Shown in pieces: positions 32,485-43,610 of a DNA stretch of 64,000 nucleotides (position 1 is its first letter; every line of letters begins with the position of its first letter). Below the pieces are notes generated by a model. The model made no database searches, was not told the DNA's origin, and was given only the letters and a program-made list of their open reading frames with translations. Source of the DNA: Batillaria attramentaria. Lineage: Eukaryota; Mollusca; Gastropoda; Batillariidae. The stretch is from assembly GCA_018292915.2 (NCBI GenBank), contig JACVVK020000377.1, positions 517,501-581,500 of the forward strand, in the 5' to 3' direction. The translations under genes were made by a program, and so were the position numbers.

Positions 32485-35278
32485 TCACATGGAGAGGCAG
32501 CGAATTCCAAAGATCGGGACCAGAAAAGGATTTGGACTGGATTTGTACTTGTCAATCCTGGGGCGAGGGATTTTAAACTGATTGTGGGACCTGGAATAAA
32601 GGGATTCTTTTTGTGAAAACAAGGAGCAAAGATATGGCGGAAGAGTGTGCTTCCAAGCCTTGTACATGGTTAAACCTTTATTAAACTGAAACTGCTGTTT
32701 TAGCGGTAGCATCTCTAATTTTTTAAGTTTTTGGTCCGTTGACAAGAGGGGATCAGGAAGGATTAATTTCGCTGCCCTTCGGTGTAAGGAATTCAACCTC
32801 TTCATGTGGACTTCCCCCTGAACCATCCCACACGGTAGATGCGTAGTCCAAGTGAGACTTTATATGCGCATTATAGAACATTTTGCGGGCATCAACATCG
32901 ACCATATACCTTAGTTTGGACAACATGTAGAGATTACGAGAGGACAGTCTTACAGACATTGTCTATATGACTTTGCCATTTGAGCTGGTTGTCTATCGTA
33001 ATCCCTAGTAGGCGATGTTGGGTAACCTGCTGAATGTCGCGGTCACTGAAGGACAAGCTGAGAGACAAGGGGCCGAGCTGATGTTTTTGGCGTGTGGTTA
33101 TGAACATTGATTCAGTTTTATTTGGGTTTAGAATCATGTGATTACTATCACACCAGTCAGACACTTCGTCCAGACTCTGCTGCAGTCGTGCACTGATGTT
33201 GTTAAGTTCTGTGTCAGGAGTGTGGATGGTTGTATCATCTGCGAACATGTCACATGTGACTTCGGTGTGAGTTATATGGAGAGGTAAATCATTGATAAAT
33301 AAACAAAACAAAGTGGGCCGAGCACAGAGCCCTGAGGCACGCCGTGTTTCACCAAACCAAGGGAAGAAAAAGAACCATTTAACAGAACCTTCTGATTCCT
33401 ATCAGACAGGTAAGATTTGAAAAAAGACGTTGTTTCTGAGTTCGGCAAATAACATTTTAATTTTTCCAGCAGAATGTTATGGTTGACTAGGTCAAATGCT
33501 TTCTTGAAATCTAAAAATACCACACCTGTTACTTTTGACTCGTTCACAGAAGACAACCAAGTGTCTACTAATCGTGACAGAGCTGTGGGGCAGGAATGTT
33601 GCGGACGAAAGCCTGACTGGAGTGAATAGAGAAGACTGCGGCTCTCCAAGTAGTTAAGGAGATGTTTGTGCACATGCCTCTCAAGTGGCTTTGAAAGAGC
33701 GGAGAGTAGGGAAATTGGTCTGTAATTGTTTACATCAGTTAAATCCTTTGATTTGGGCAATGGTATGACTTTAGCATGTTTGAACGCAGATGGGAAAGTG
33801 TGGTTGTGAATGCAAAGATTATAAATATAAGTTAGGGAATCAACAATGTAAGGTAGGGAAAGCTTGAGCAACTTCGGGCTTATGTTATCAGGTCCTGATG
33901 ATTTTTTGCTTCGCATTGAAGTGATCAAGTTTCCCACTTCGTGTACCGCCAGAGGCGGAATCACAAATGGTTCAGAGCCCACTGTTTTTGTTTCACAAAA
34001 TGCCCGCAAGGCATCAGGACAAGTATACTGACCACTATCACCACAAGAGTTAGCGAGAGACTCAGCGACTGAGAGGAAATGATTGTTAAAGGTGTTTGCA
34101 TTGAGATTAGGTGGAATATTGGGTGACTGTTTATTGTTTCCCTCTAGTAACGACTGATAAGGGCTCGCCAGAGTGATGCTGTGTCTTTGTCATTTTTAAT
34201 CATTTGTTCACAGAGATCTCTCTGAGCCCGCCTGACCATAGTCTTTACGCGGTTTCTCTGTTGCTTAAATTCGCTGAAGCGTTTCTGTGCAACGCAGCTC
34301 GTCCCGGAGTGCCATTGCTTGAACTATTTCCTGAGTTAACCAATGGGGCATAGTATGATGTTTAAACCCGTTTTTGTCGGAGTGGTGCGTGTTTATTTAG
34401 GACAGAGGTATACAGCTCGTACCAAAGTGTCAAGGCAGCTTCTGGGTCGCTTTCATTGAACTACGTCGGTGAAGGGTGTGTGATACAGATCAAAGAGGAA
34501 CGCAGCCTCATTTGAAGTGTTTTAAACACCTGTAGTTAATAGTCGTGTGACCATGCTTATTTTTGGCTTGGAATTTTTAAAACCCGCCAGGGAGCAGACA
34601 ACTGGGTAGTGGTCGCTTATACTGAAGGTTGGGAACACAGACATCTGATACCAAGTGGGGGCGATTTGTATAGATATGATCAATGAGTGTTGAGGAGGAC
34701 GGTGTTATTCTGGTAGGAGTTGTTACAAGTTGCTGAAGGCCGACCAGTTGAGCTAGTGCATTCCCAGGCAGGATATGATTTTAGAAGATTAATATTAAAG
34801 TCTCCCAAGAGAAGGACGTCACTATTGGGTAAGCCAATATTTTCGACTGCGGACAGAAAATCGTCGTACATTCAAAGGTAGAATTAGGTTACGATAGACA
34901 AATCCAAGGAAGAAAGGCCGAGTCTTGGTGTCCCTAACTTCAAGCCCACAGGCATTCAACTTGGGGATTTCAAGGTCCTTGCGCCGGCGGACTAATGTGC
35001 TGGATGGAGTTGTGAACATACACTGCAATGAGCCCGTTTTACCAGGGGTGTCGGGATCGCGACGAAGAGCAGAAAAATTTTGGAATACGTATCGCATCGT
35101 CACTAATGGAATCGCTAAGACGTGTCTCACTTAGACCAAACAGGTGGAATGGTTCAGAGTTGTTAAGATAAGCACAAAGGTCGTTTACCTTGTTGGATAA
35201 ATGATATACGTTAAGGTGCCCAATCTTTAACTGAGTTTGTCGTCGAACACTTGACATATTTACTATGTTAATGAACAA
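32485..35278 (-). pseudogene. LINE ORF2: APE-type endonuclease and reverse transcriptase, frameshifted
   Basis: From 35278 down: LKIGHLNVYHLSNKVNDL (endonuclease start), GLSETRL, DVLLLGDFNINL (endonuclease core), then stops and frame changes at about 34000-34680. The RT continues at 34009: NNYRPISLLSALSKPLERH, GFRPQHSCPTAL, VVFLDFKKAFDLVNHN (first catalytic Asp), GVPQGSVLGPL, a frame change near 33300, FADDTTIHT (catalytic DD), HRLLGITIDNQLKW. The tail has HIKSHLDYASTVWDG and LNSLHRRAAKLI, as in CR1/L2 proteins. Several frameshifts, so not functional. Confidence 0.88.
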
Positions 35279-35861
35279 TCGATATGCAGGTACTGTTTAC
35301 AGTTTAAAGACGCTCGTGTTGGGTGGATAGGCGTAAGCAAAACGATTTAAAAACAAGCACTATAAGCAGTATAAACTATTCAGGGCTATGCCGGTCACAG
35401 GCTCGGGTTGCACTAGTAGACCAAAACAAAGAAAGGGAAAACAAACAAAACAAGAAAGCACAAAATTAGATAAATGATTGAAGCAAGTCAGACCAATCAA
35501 CACGACCAATCACTTTTAGCTAAGCACAAAGGCTTCTGTGTCAGTTCGTAGATTCGTCAAGCAGGAACTGTTTGTAGAGGTATATTTTGCCTGACGAAAT
35601 CACATGGTCAAATACTTAAAGGGTGATATGAGTTATTAGCTAATCACGTAAGCAGGATGAAGTAAACCACAGAATGCCACACAAGAATATAAAAGAATGT
35701 TTAAAAATGACGATGTTAATAAAGGTGATACGCACACCAGTGTCTATAGCACTCAGTCGTGCGTATATCTGCAGTTCGCGCTTTAAAAAGGCCACTCAAC
35801 ACTGACAAGTTACCGAAAGCTAGGCCAAATAAGCACAGTTATTAGTAATCGAATGGGGAGC

Positions 35862-36030
35862 ACAGGGAGTAATCCAAATACAGAGGGTAATCCAATGTGG
35901 AACACAGAGGGTACTCCAAAGTAGAACACAGAGGGTAATCCAATGTGGAACACAGAGGGTAATCCAATGTAGAACACAGAGGGTAAACCAATGTAGACAG
36001 AGGGTAATCCAATGTAGAGCACAATGTAGA
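35862..36030. repeat. Minisatellite of about 24-bp units between the LINE ORFs
   Basis: Six or seven copies of a unit containing GGGTAATCCAATGT and GAACACAGA. It falls between ORF1 and ORF2 of the LINE, so it may be part of that copy's inter-ORF spacer. Confidence 0.8.
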
Positions 36031-36068
36031 CACAGGCTACACTTAACACCGCGATATATCACACACAC

Positions 36069-38500
36069 CTAGTACAGATGACATGCACCTGGAAACGAGG
36101 CCCACTGATGTGACGGTGCAATTGAAGGACCTGGATGAAGTATCCCTGTGGAGGTGAAGGAGGGCGGGAAACCATGTGGATGCCGGAACACAGAAAGAGT
36201 GTTGTAGTCGCTCCAGGAAGATGGTTGGCAGAAGCTGGCGGAAAACTGAGGGGTCGCCTGGATGCGTTGTGTGGAAGGTGACAATGGTGGAGGGCATAGT
36301 TGCTGCTGATGACGAGCGTAATGTTGCTGTTGTTGTTGGAGCTGGTGATGCTGCAAAGGCTGGTCGTATTGTAGAAGCGGCTGCTGCAGCTCTGAGGATG
36401 ATTGGGAGGTTGCCTGACCATGAGCTGTACAATCAGGTGTTCCACGGGTGACTGGTTGGTGCCTAGCAGTAACAGTATAGTACATCTCCCTGCCCGATGG
36501 TTGTTGGGAGGTACTGTCGGTGCCTGTCGGTGTAGGGTAGCTGGAGCTGTTGACTGGCTGGCCCGCACGTTTGATGTTACTGGCCAGGCGAGTCATGCCT
36601 TTGAAACTCGGGTGGATGGCATCACGCTTGTCCTGGCGATACAGTGCAAGACGGGGAGCACCACTAGGTGCTGTGAACGTGGGCGTGTTGTCTATAAACA
36701 GCACGTTTCTCCGTTCGCACATTCGCTGAAGACAGTCATTAGACGGCACAATGACGTGATTAAGTTCGTGCCTTCCTTTGGCAGGAAGAATACTGGAGGC
36801 TTGTAGTCGCGCATGACTGAATACCTGCCGACACAGGCCGAACAGCTGGTCCCACTCTGGTGCTGTTATCACGCCGGACTTGCAGTCATTGACACCCACA
36901 TGCACAGTAAGGACGTCAACGTGTGGGGCCTCTGGCTGCTGGAGTAGCATTCAGTGAGATCAACAGTGGACAGGCCCAGACACAGAGATCACCTGCACCA
37001 TCTCCTGTTTGGTTGACATCCTGTCACTAACGCATGTGTTTCAAACAGAGTCACCTATGATGACGGAAGATGCGTCAGACTGAACACAATGCTGTGACAT
37101 GACCTCAGCGGGAGACAGGGCAGCAAGGTCACGGTCAGCGGGAGGACGATCACTAATCCGCTTAGTATCCTTGGCTTCTGGGTGACTGGTCTCCGGGTTA
37201 GCATCTGTCCCTGGGATGATGTGTCCGGGTACAGACACCCGTACAGGGATGGCGGTACCGTCGACGCGTGACGCGGTTGCGTCACTAATAGTGGTAATCC
37301 TTATCACACGGCGCACTGGGAGAGGGCACACTCTTACTGTTTGTGGCCGCTGATTGCCGCAGGGAAGCTTGACCTGAGGGCAGTGTAACCGTAGTCTCTA
37401 CCCGCTTCGTGAGATCACGTATGAGGTTACTATGGCTGTCACGGGCGGAGGAAAGTCTCTTGACGCTGTCCTTGGTGTGGTAGTTTGACTTTTGGAGTTT
37501 GTTGACTTCTTCTCGAAGTTCATCAAGCTGATCACAAAGCCATTTCTCGGACATCCCGATAGCATTAGATGCTCGCACAGCGTTGTCCCTAACCCCACAG
37601 TCTAGCTGGTCCACCTTGATCACAGCCGCCGCGACGTCTCTTTTCAAGGTGTACATTTCTCTGCGAAGTGCATCGATTACATCATGCGCCTTGTCTAACT
37701 GGGAGTGAAGTGTCATACACAATGTAGGCGATGATGAGCAGCTGCCGGAAACAACAAGCTCACTCGCTGTGTCCTCATCGCTACATGGCACGGGCATTTT
37801 GCTGCTGACAGAGGAGGATAGTGCGGGTGTGCAGTCTTGCGTAGCAGATGGGTTAGGGGAGGGATTAACAGTCCGCTCGCTATCGCCAGCCTGGGCATCA
37901 ACGGATACGCTCTGCGAACAATCAGGCGAGACAGATGATCCATTGATAGGATCATCAGTGGAGGACGCTGTCTGCACTTGAAGGCTCGTGTCAACACTGC
38001 ACACGGCCTCTGCCACAGGACGGGGTTGCTTTTGGAAGTCGGGAGTGGCGGGTGAGGAGAGCTGTTGTCAGAAGTCGGTTGCCCGGTCAACCACTAAGGG
38101 GTGTTGAGTTTTCCTGACTGGGTAAAGACGTAAGAGGGGCGTCTACAAAATCCGCCGAAGGGCGTGGAGGGTTGTCAGGAGGGAGCGTGATTAATTGGCG
38201 CGGAGGTGGCGACGCAGGACTGATGTTGCATCACGTCAACAGGGACATTATTCAGCAGGATCAGCAAGTCCATTTTTGAGTGCTTCGACGTATGCACACA
38301 GGGATCGATATTCCGCTGCCACCACGCATCCTTCTGCTGTCCTTGTATGTGACACGTCCCACCTGAAGATCGCCTCTGTCGGTAGATGAGGGTAATTGTG
38401 ATTTTTTTTGCAGTACCCTCATACACCTGGACCAATGTCCTTCCCAGATCATCAGGGATGGCTGGCGTAGAACAGTCTAGGAGACTGTCATCAACTACAA
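36069..38500 (-). pseudogene. LINE ORF1: coiled coil plus SGNH-hydrolase-like domain, frameshifted
   Basis: Upstream part (38016-37285): acidic and serine-rich region, then a coiled coil (ALRREMYTLKRDVAAAVIKV, then LDELREEVNKLQKSN). A frame change leads to SSVIIGDSV (block I of SGNH/GDSL hydrolases, 37041), then VDVLTVHVGVNDCKSG (block with N and D) at 36950 and DAIHPSFKGMTRLASNI (D-x-x-H catalytic pair). A Q/H-rich tail follows. Esterase ORF1 proteins of this layout are known from CR1/L2 LINEs. An in-frame stretch at 38435-38175 may be the N-terminus. Confidence 0.75.
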
Positions 38501-38647
38501 TGTCCTCATCGTAGTGGTCAGTGTCACGCCAGAAAACGTATGGTATCCGGCATCCTGAAGTTGTCTGTAGTAGCGGGCATGAAGAGCGGCACGCCAGCGC
38601 TTGAGGGTGAATGTGGCATCCGGTCCGTTTGCAAAGAAGCGTGTCTG

Positions 38648-38704
38648 AGAGAGAGAGAGAGAGAGAGAAGGAGAGAGAGAGAGAGAGCGAGAGAGAGAGA
38701 GAGA
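38648..38704. repeat. (GA)n microsatellite at the 5' edge of the LINE
   Basis: GA repeats with single-base interruptions. Confidence 0.85.
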
Positions 38705-39169
38705 TGGTGCTTACGTGTACTCACAACGACAACAAAAGAAATAAACAAATAAAAAAGAAACAATCAAACAAACAAAAAAACTTCGCTGGGGTGCACTAGC
38801 TATAAAATCCTGAACTTCACGCTTGTTGGTGTTTGTGCAGGCACACACTGGATGTATCGAGTGGTTGACATGCTGGTCCGGGGGCAGCGCGACATATGGG
38901 GGTCAGGACTATCGACTACACCTTCCTGGGGTTTACAGGACACCGAGAAAATGAGGCAGCTGGATTCCCCGCGCATCCTGGTGACGCATCTCCCCTTCAA
39001 CTACCTTCCCAGACAGATTAAGGACAAGCGTACCAAGATAGTGCACTCGTACCGAAACCCGAAAGCAGTGCTAGTGTCGTACTGAGGCAGCTGCAAAGAT
39101 GCGAACCTGGACCCCGATGGAACGGTCGGAGATTCGGACTAATTCGTTCTTCACCCCGCAAAGTAATTC

Positions 39170-39253
39170 TTCTTTTTCATCCATCATCGTCATCATCATC
39201 ATCGTCGTCGTCGTCGACGTCGTCGTACATCATCAATCATCATCATCATCATC

Positions 39254-39296
<43 letters not shown>

Positions 39297-39315
39297 GTCG
39301 TCGTCGTCATCATTT
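39170..39315. repeat. (CAT)n/(CGT)n trinucleotide tract
   Basis: Mixed CAT and CGT triplets directly after the donor of sulfotransferase exon 2. Confidence 0.85.
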
Positions 39316-39602
39316 TTTTTTCTTCTTTTCCTCTTTTGTTTTATTTGTGTCGCCATCTCCGGTCTCGGTCGTATAATTCAAATTCAAATTTCGTTTAGTA
39401 ACTATTGTAGAGACACAAGTCCCGCGTGAGACCGAGGCCTAAATGTTACACGCGATTTTATTGGCGGATCGGCGGCCTATATCTGTTCGGCTTTCTTCAG
39501 TTCCGATCTCGAGAATGTCTAAATGGGTTCCGTTTTCGACCTATTTATGCTGCATGAATGCGGTGGAAACTTTACCGGTGTTGTGAATCGGTCTCCACTG
39601 CA

Positions 39603-40462
39603 AATGGTGCACCATACACCATGAACATTTCACGAAAGCGATGCGCCATACACCACGAACATTTCACGAAAGCGATTCGCCATACACCACAAACATTTCA
39701 CGAAAGCGATGCGCCGTACACCACGAACATTTCACGAAAGCGGTGCGCCATACACCACGAACATTTCACGAAAGCGATGCGCCGTACACCACGAACATTT
39801 CACGAAAGCGGGACGCCATACACCATGAACATTTCACGAAAGCGACGCGCCGTACACCATGAACATTTCACGAAAGCGGTGCGCCATACACCACGAACAT
39901 TTCACGGAAGCGGGACGCCATACACCATGAACATTTCACGAAAGCGATGCGCCATACACCACGAACATTTCACGAAAGCGATGCGCCGTACACCATGAAC
40001 ATTTCACGAAAGCGGGACGCCATACACCACGAACATTTCACGAAAGCGGTGCGCCATACACCACGAACATTTCACGAAAGCGGTGCGCCGTACACCATGA
40101 ACATTTCAAGAAAGCGGTGCGCCGTACACCATGAACATTTCACGAAAGCGGTGCGCCATACACCACGAACAATTTCAAGAAAGCGGTGCGCCATACACCA
40201 CGAACATTTCACGAAAGCGGTGCGCCATACACCACGAACATTTCACGAAAGCGGTGCGCCATACACCACGAACATTTCACGAAAGCGGTGCGCCATACAC
40301 CACGAACATTTCACGAAAGCGGTGGCGCCATACACCACAAACATTTCACTCCCGAAAGCGGGATTGCCATACACCATGAACATTTCACGAAAGCGGGACA
40401 TACACCATGAACATTCACGAAAGCGGTGTGCGCCATACATCATGAACATTTCACGAAAGCAT
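39603..40462 (+). repeat. 34-bp minisatellite, about 25 copies, open in all three plus frames
   Basis: The unit combines CATACACCACGAACATTT and CACGAAAGCGGTGCGC with few substitutions. Because 34 is one more than a multiple of three and the unit has no stop in any plus frame, open frames up to 175 codons run through it, repeating a 34-residue motif (HTPRTFHES, TTNISRKR, IHHEHFTKA). It lies in intron 2 of the sulfotransferase remnant. No start context or flanking exon supports translation. Confidence 0.9.
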
Positions 40463-40579
40463 TTCGCTGAATGAACTACCGAAATGAAAGCACATTTTTC
40501 TTTAGCATGCCCCCCCCCCCCTCCTCCTCCTTCTTCCTCTGCGTTCCCTGTGCTGGACTCTGCTTAAGACGATTAAGTT

Positions 40580-40758
40580 TGGTGGGTGGGTGTTTGGGGG
40601 TTTAACGCCCTTTTCCACCACATAGGGTGATATCAAAGACGGGGCAACGATGAAAAAAAAAAAAGCCAGCACAAAATATTTGGCCCCAGCCGGAATACGA
40701 ACTCACGACCCGAGCATTAGACGTCCAACGCTCTACCATTCGACCACCTCAGCTCCCC
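40580..40758 (-). mobile_element. SINE family A (minus) with 12-bp target duplication
   Basis: Family A head, B box and body on the minus strand. GACGATTAAGTT at 40568-40579 recurs at 40759-40770. Confidence 0.9.
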
Positions 40759-40770
40759 GACGATTAAGTT

Positions 40771-41045
40771 GGTAGTTTTGATGAATTCTGTGGTCTTTAT
40801 TATTTCCGTTTTGGTGCCGCAGAATTTCTGTGTTAGCGTTGCTCCATTCGGCCAAGGCTGGTCCTTGCTTCTTGGAAAGGGGGCAGGACTGCAGAATGTG
40901 ATCCGGAGTCGTGGCTGTTTCGCATTGGCAGTCAGGTGAATGTGTCAGCCCAAGGCGGCACGGGTGGGCGCGCAGTGTGCGGTGTCCAGTTAGTAAACGG
41001 AAAATGGTCTGTTGGTGAAGCTGGAGCTGTGGCATCTTGTCGTCA
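40771..41045 (-). mobile_element. LINE fragment (ORF2 C-terminus, minus)
   Basis: Minus-strand frame with QLQLHQQTIFRLLTGHRTLR, DCQCETATTPDHILQSCPL. This is the T-G-H-x-x-L...C-x-C...D-H-I-L-x-x-C tail of LINE ORF2 proteins. A relative lies at 58615-58925. A G-run follows at 41050-41063. Confidence 0.65.
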
Positions 41046-41291
41046 GGTGGGGGGGGGGGGGGGGATGATGTTGCACGTCATCCAAATGCGTTGTCATTCG
41101 TGCAAATGCGCCGATGAAGTGAAAATAAAAAAAAAGTCTGTGTTGATCCTTCTGTGGCGTACGGCGGCTGGTTCAACTATATGGACAGAGTGACAGAGTT
41201 CAGGAAAGACAACCCCGACCATCCGGTTTGCAGCGTGGCCTACGAGGAAATGTCGCAGGTATTTTGTCAACCTGCATATACATGTACATGT

Positions 41292-41293
<2 letters not shown>

Positions 41294-41359
<66 letters not shown>
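41294..41359. repeat. (GT)n microsatellite
   Basis: Starts 35 bases after the donor of sulfotransferase exon 3. Confidence 0.9.
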
Positions 41360-41361
<2 letters not shown>

Positions 41362-41502
41362 TTTTCCACCACGTATGGATGATGTCAAAGTCGGGGCAAC
41401 GAGAAAAATGCCAACACAAATATTTGTCCCAAGCCGGGATTCGAACTCCTGACATGAGCATTGAGAGTCCAACGCTCTACCATTCTGCTATCCCGGCTCC
41501 CC
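41360..41502 (-). mobile_element. SINE family A (minus)
   Basis: Body and head on the minus strand (GGGGAGCCGGGATAGCAGAA head near 41502; B box GAGTTCGAATCCCGG). Followed by a (GC)n-(GT)n tract at 41503-41582. Confidence 0.8.
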
Positions 41503-41597
41503 GCGCGCGCGCGCGCGCGCGTGTGTGTGTGTGTTGTGTGTGTGTGTTGTGTGTGTGTGTGTGGTGTGTGTGTGTGGTGTGTGACAGGAATCCCTGA

Positions 41598-41775
41598 TCG
41601 GGAGCCGGGATAGTCGAGCGGTCGAGCGTTGGACATCCAGTGATCGGGTCGTTAGTTTCACTTCCCGGCTGGGGCCAAAGTATTTGTGCTGGCCTGTTTT
41701 CTGATTGCCCATTTCTTGATATCACCCATACGTTGTGGAAAAGGACGTGAAACCCTCAAACACCACCCGAACCCC
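41598..41775 (+). mobile_element. SINE family A (plus)
   Basis: GGGAGCCGGGATAGTCGAGC head, decayed B box, GCCAAAGTATTTGTGCTGGC body. With the preceding copy it forms an inverted SINE pair around a (GC)n-(GT)n tract. Confidence 0.8.
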
Positions 41776-42374
41776 TTCCACTAATCTTAGTTATTTACTA
41801 CTATAATTATTTGATAAATTTTCAAGAACAAATTTCACCACTTGGAGACTAATAAAGTTTGTCTCGTCTGCTTCTCGTCTCGTCTCGTCTGCTTTCGTCC
41901 TTGTACGTCTTGTCTCGTCGTCTTGTCTGCCAGAATCCACTGGACACCGTCAAACAACTGGCTGGGTTTCTGGCGTGAATGCAACGGAAGAATTTTGTTC
42001 AGATGTGGTGAGGCATGCAGCTTTGACAATCAGAAGAAAAACTGAAGAGCCGGACAAGGGTACAGGGCGGCCATGAAGTTCTGGCGCAAAGGTATTGCTT
42101 GTATTGTAGGTCTGTTAAATTAATGAACTTGTGAGTGTGGCATGCCTACGTAGTTAGGAGGGATGGAACGTCTCTATCCACCTAACCTTGCGCACGTATT
42201 GGTGTTCGTTTTCAAACATGTCGTACAAAAGTTCAAGTCAATCATTTTATTACTTTTTACGTTATTGATCAACAAAGTGAGTAACCCCACAGCTTAAAAA
42301 AAGGTACACTTGAAAGAACAAAAACAAGCGACACCAAGAACACATCACAGAACGCAGTGGCTCGATATTAATTT

Positions 42375-42512
42375 TCTTTAACTCGATCGTGAGTTCGAAC
42401 GCCGGCTGGGGCCAAATATTTGTGCTTTTTTTTTTTCGTTGCCCCGTCTTTGATATCACCCTTACGAGGTGGAGAAGGACGTTAAACCTCCAAACACCCA
42501 CCCACCCTTCTT
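42375..42512 (+). mobile_element. SINE family A fragment (plus)
   Basis: GTGAGTTCGAACGCCGGCTG (B box) through the ACACCCACCC 3' end; the head is missing or decayed. Confidence 0.7.
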
Positions 42513-42804
42513 TAAGAGCACTTCACGCCTTCACGAAAGTTTGATACATTGTGAGTTCCACACCACGGCTGCCTCTCTGTTGATAATGGTAACCGGCTGC
42601 AACACTACGCCCTCCCTCCCTCAGTTTTGTTTTCTGTGGTCTGGATTGGCTTTTGGTTTGGTTGTTTGTATGTGCGACCCAGTAGAAATGTTTTGAGTGC
42701 CTAGCGTGCTATTCAGTCAAAATACATTCAGCGCTAGTCACAAAGTCTGGCACCACAAGGTGTCCGCGCGTCGTTTGTCGGTAAATTAGTCAATAGACCA
42801 GTTT

Positions 42805-43038
42805 TCAAGCTTTCCAGATAGAGAGAGAGAGAGAGAGAGAGAAAGAGGGAGAGAGAGAGAGAGGGGGGGTGGGGGCAGTGTTCAGGAGGTTTAGACGTCC
42901 TTTTCACCACATAATGGTAAACATCAAAGACGGGGCAACGAAGTAAAACGCCAACGCAAGTATGTAGGATGCCAGCCAGGATTCGAACTCACGACCCGAG
43001 CATCTAAGTCCAACGCTCTACCGTTCGACTGTCCCGAC

Positions 43039-43074
<36 letters not shown>

Positions 43075-43095
43075 AGAAGAGAGAGAGAGAGAGCT
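42805..43095. repeat. (GA)n blocks enclosing a minus-strand SINE family A
   Basis: (GA)n at 42821-42865 and 43040-43094 flank a family A copy (about 42880-43039, B box GGATTCGAACTC). The acceptor of sulfotransferase exon 5 follows at 43128. Confidence 0.75.
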
Positions 43096-43291
43096 GTACA
43101 ATCTGTTTCCCATTAACTTCATATACAGGTTGATATGAACGACTGGAAGAACCATATGACTGTTTGCCATCAGCGAAAAGATTGACAACATCCTCAAGGG
43201 AAGAGAGCTGAACCGCTGCCCGTTACTCTGCACAATATATCTATCTGTAATGCTTTATCGCATTTGTAAAACGTCTGTCCTGTGTTTCCAT

Positions 43292-43602
43292 CATAGACCT
43301 AAAAAAAGATAGACCCACCGCCGCACGCTGCCACCGCTGCTTGCGAGTGTCGCTATCGCGGGCCATCTTGCGAATACCAGAACTCAGAGGCTCTGTGTAC
43401 AGGACGCCTCGTTCGAAATACAAAGTTCTTTAGAAAGACGTCATCAGAAATGTGACGTAAGATAAAGCAGACCAATGCTATGCGCGCTATGTAAACAGCT
43501 GATAGCGTCTGGCACTTCCAGGTACTGCTGCTCGCAACATGGCGCGCGGCGGCGTCACACTTCCAGCACCGCAGAGGGGTCTATCTTTTTTTCAGGTCTG
43601 TG
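43292..43602. mobile_element. 311-bp hAT-like MITE with perfect 8-bp target duplication
   Basis: Terminal inverted repeats CATAGACCTAAAAAAAGATA and its near complement (TATC, T-run, CAGGTCTGTG). GTTTCCAT at 43284-43291 recurs at 43603-43610. Eight-base duplications are the rule for hAT elements. A 38-bp relative is at 47580. No coding capacity. Inserted just 3' of the last sulfotransferase exon. Confidence 0.85.
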
Positions 43603-43610
43603 GTTTCCAT

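Larger units (their letters stand above)
32080..38640 (-). mobile_element. CR1/L2-type non-LTR retrotransposon (minus), nearly full length, decayed
   Basis: Two-ORF LINE in antisense within intron 1 of the sulfotransferase remnant. Its 3' end is a (GACAAT)n/TTTATT tail at about 32080-32115. ORF2 (endonuclease and reverse transcriptase) runs 35278 to 32485 and ORF1 about 38500 to 36069. The 5' end is uncertain, near the (GA)n at 38648. Frameshifts in both ORFs make it inactive. SGNH-hydrolase ORF1 proteins are typical of CR1/L2-group LINEs. Confidence 0.85.
31801..43250 (+). pseudogene. Decayed cytosolic sulfotransferase gene, five exons
   Basis: Intact relatives transfer sulfate from PAPS to small hydroxyl or amine acceptors in the cytosol. 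Exon 1, 31801-31982, from ATG: frameshift after IMIPY, then EIRDDDVLVCVFIKSG. Exon 2, 38841-39162: THWMYRVVDMLVRG, SPRILVTHLPF, IVHSYRNPKAVLVSY, then an in-frame TGA. Exon 3, about 41136-41258: YGGWFNYMDR...VAYEEMSQ. Exon 4, 41934-42091: NPLDTVKQLAGFL, EEFCSDVV, EACSFDNQKKN, KFWRKG spread over several frames. Exon 5, 43129 to about 43250: DWKNHMTVC, frameshift, EKIDNILKGRELN. GT-AG sites remain, so it is not a processed copy. PAPS-site motifs are altered (P to I before KSGT; D to A after RNPK). At least five frame breaks and stops make it a pseudogene unless the assembly is poor. A LINE fills intron 1. Confidence 0.82.

Noticed and set aside
35820..36068. Repeat protein in the 24-bp minisatellite
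   Set aside because: Open in several frames because of the repeat; it lies in the inter-ORF part of a dead LINE.
39603..40462. CRISPR-like array
   Set aside because: Units are contiguous 34-bp repeats with no unique spacers, in a eukaryotic genome.
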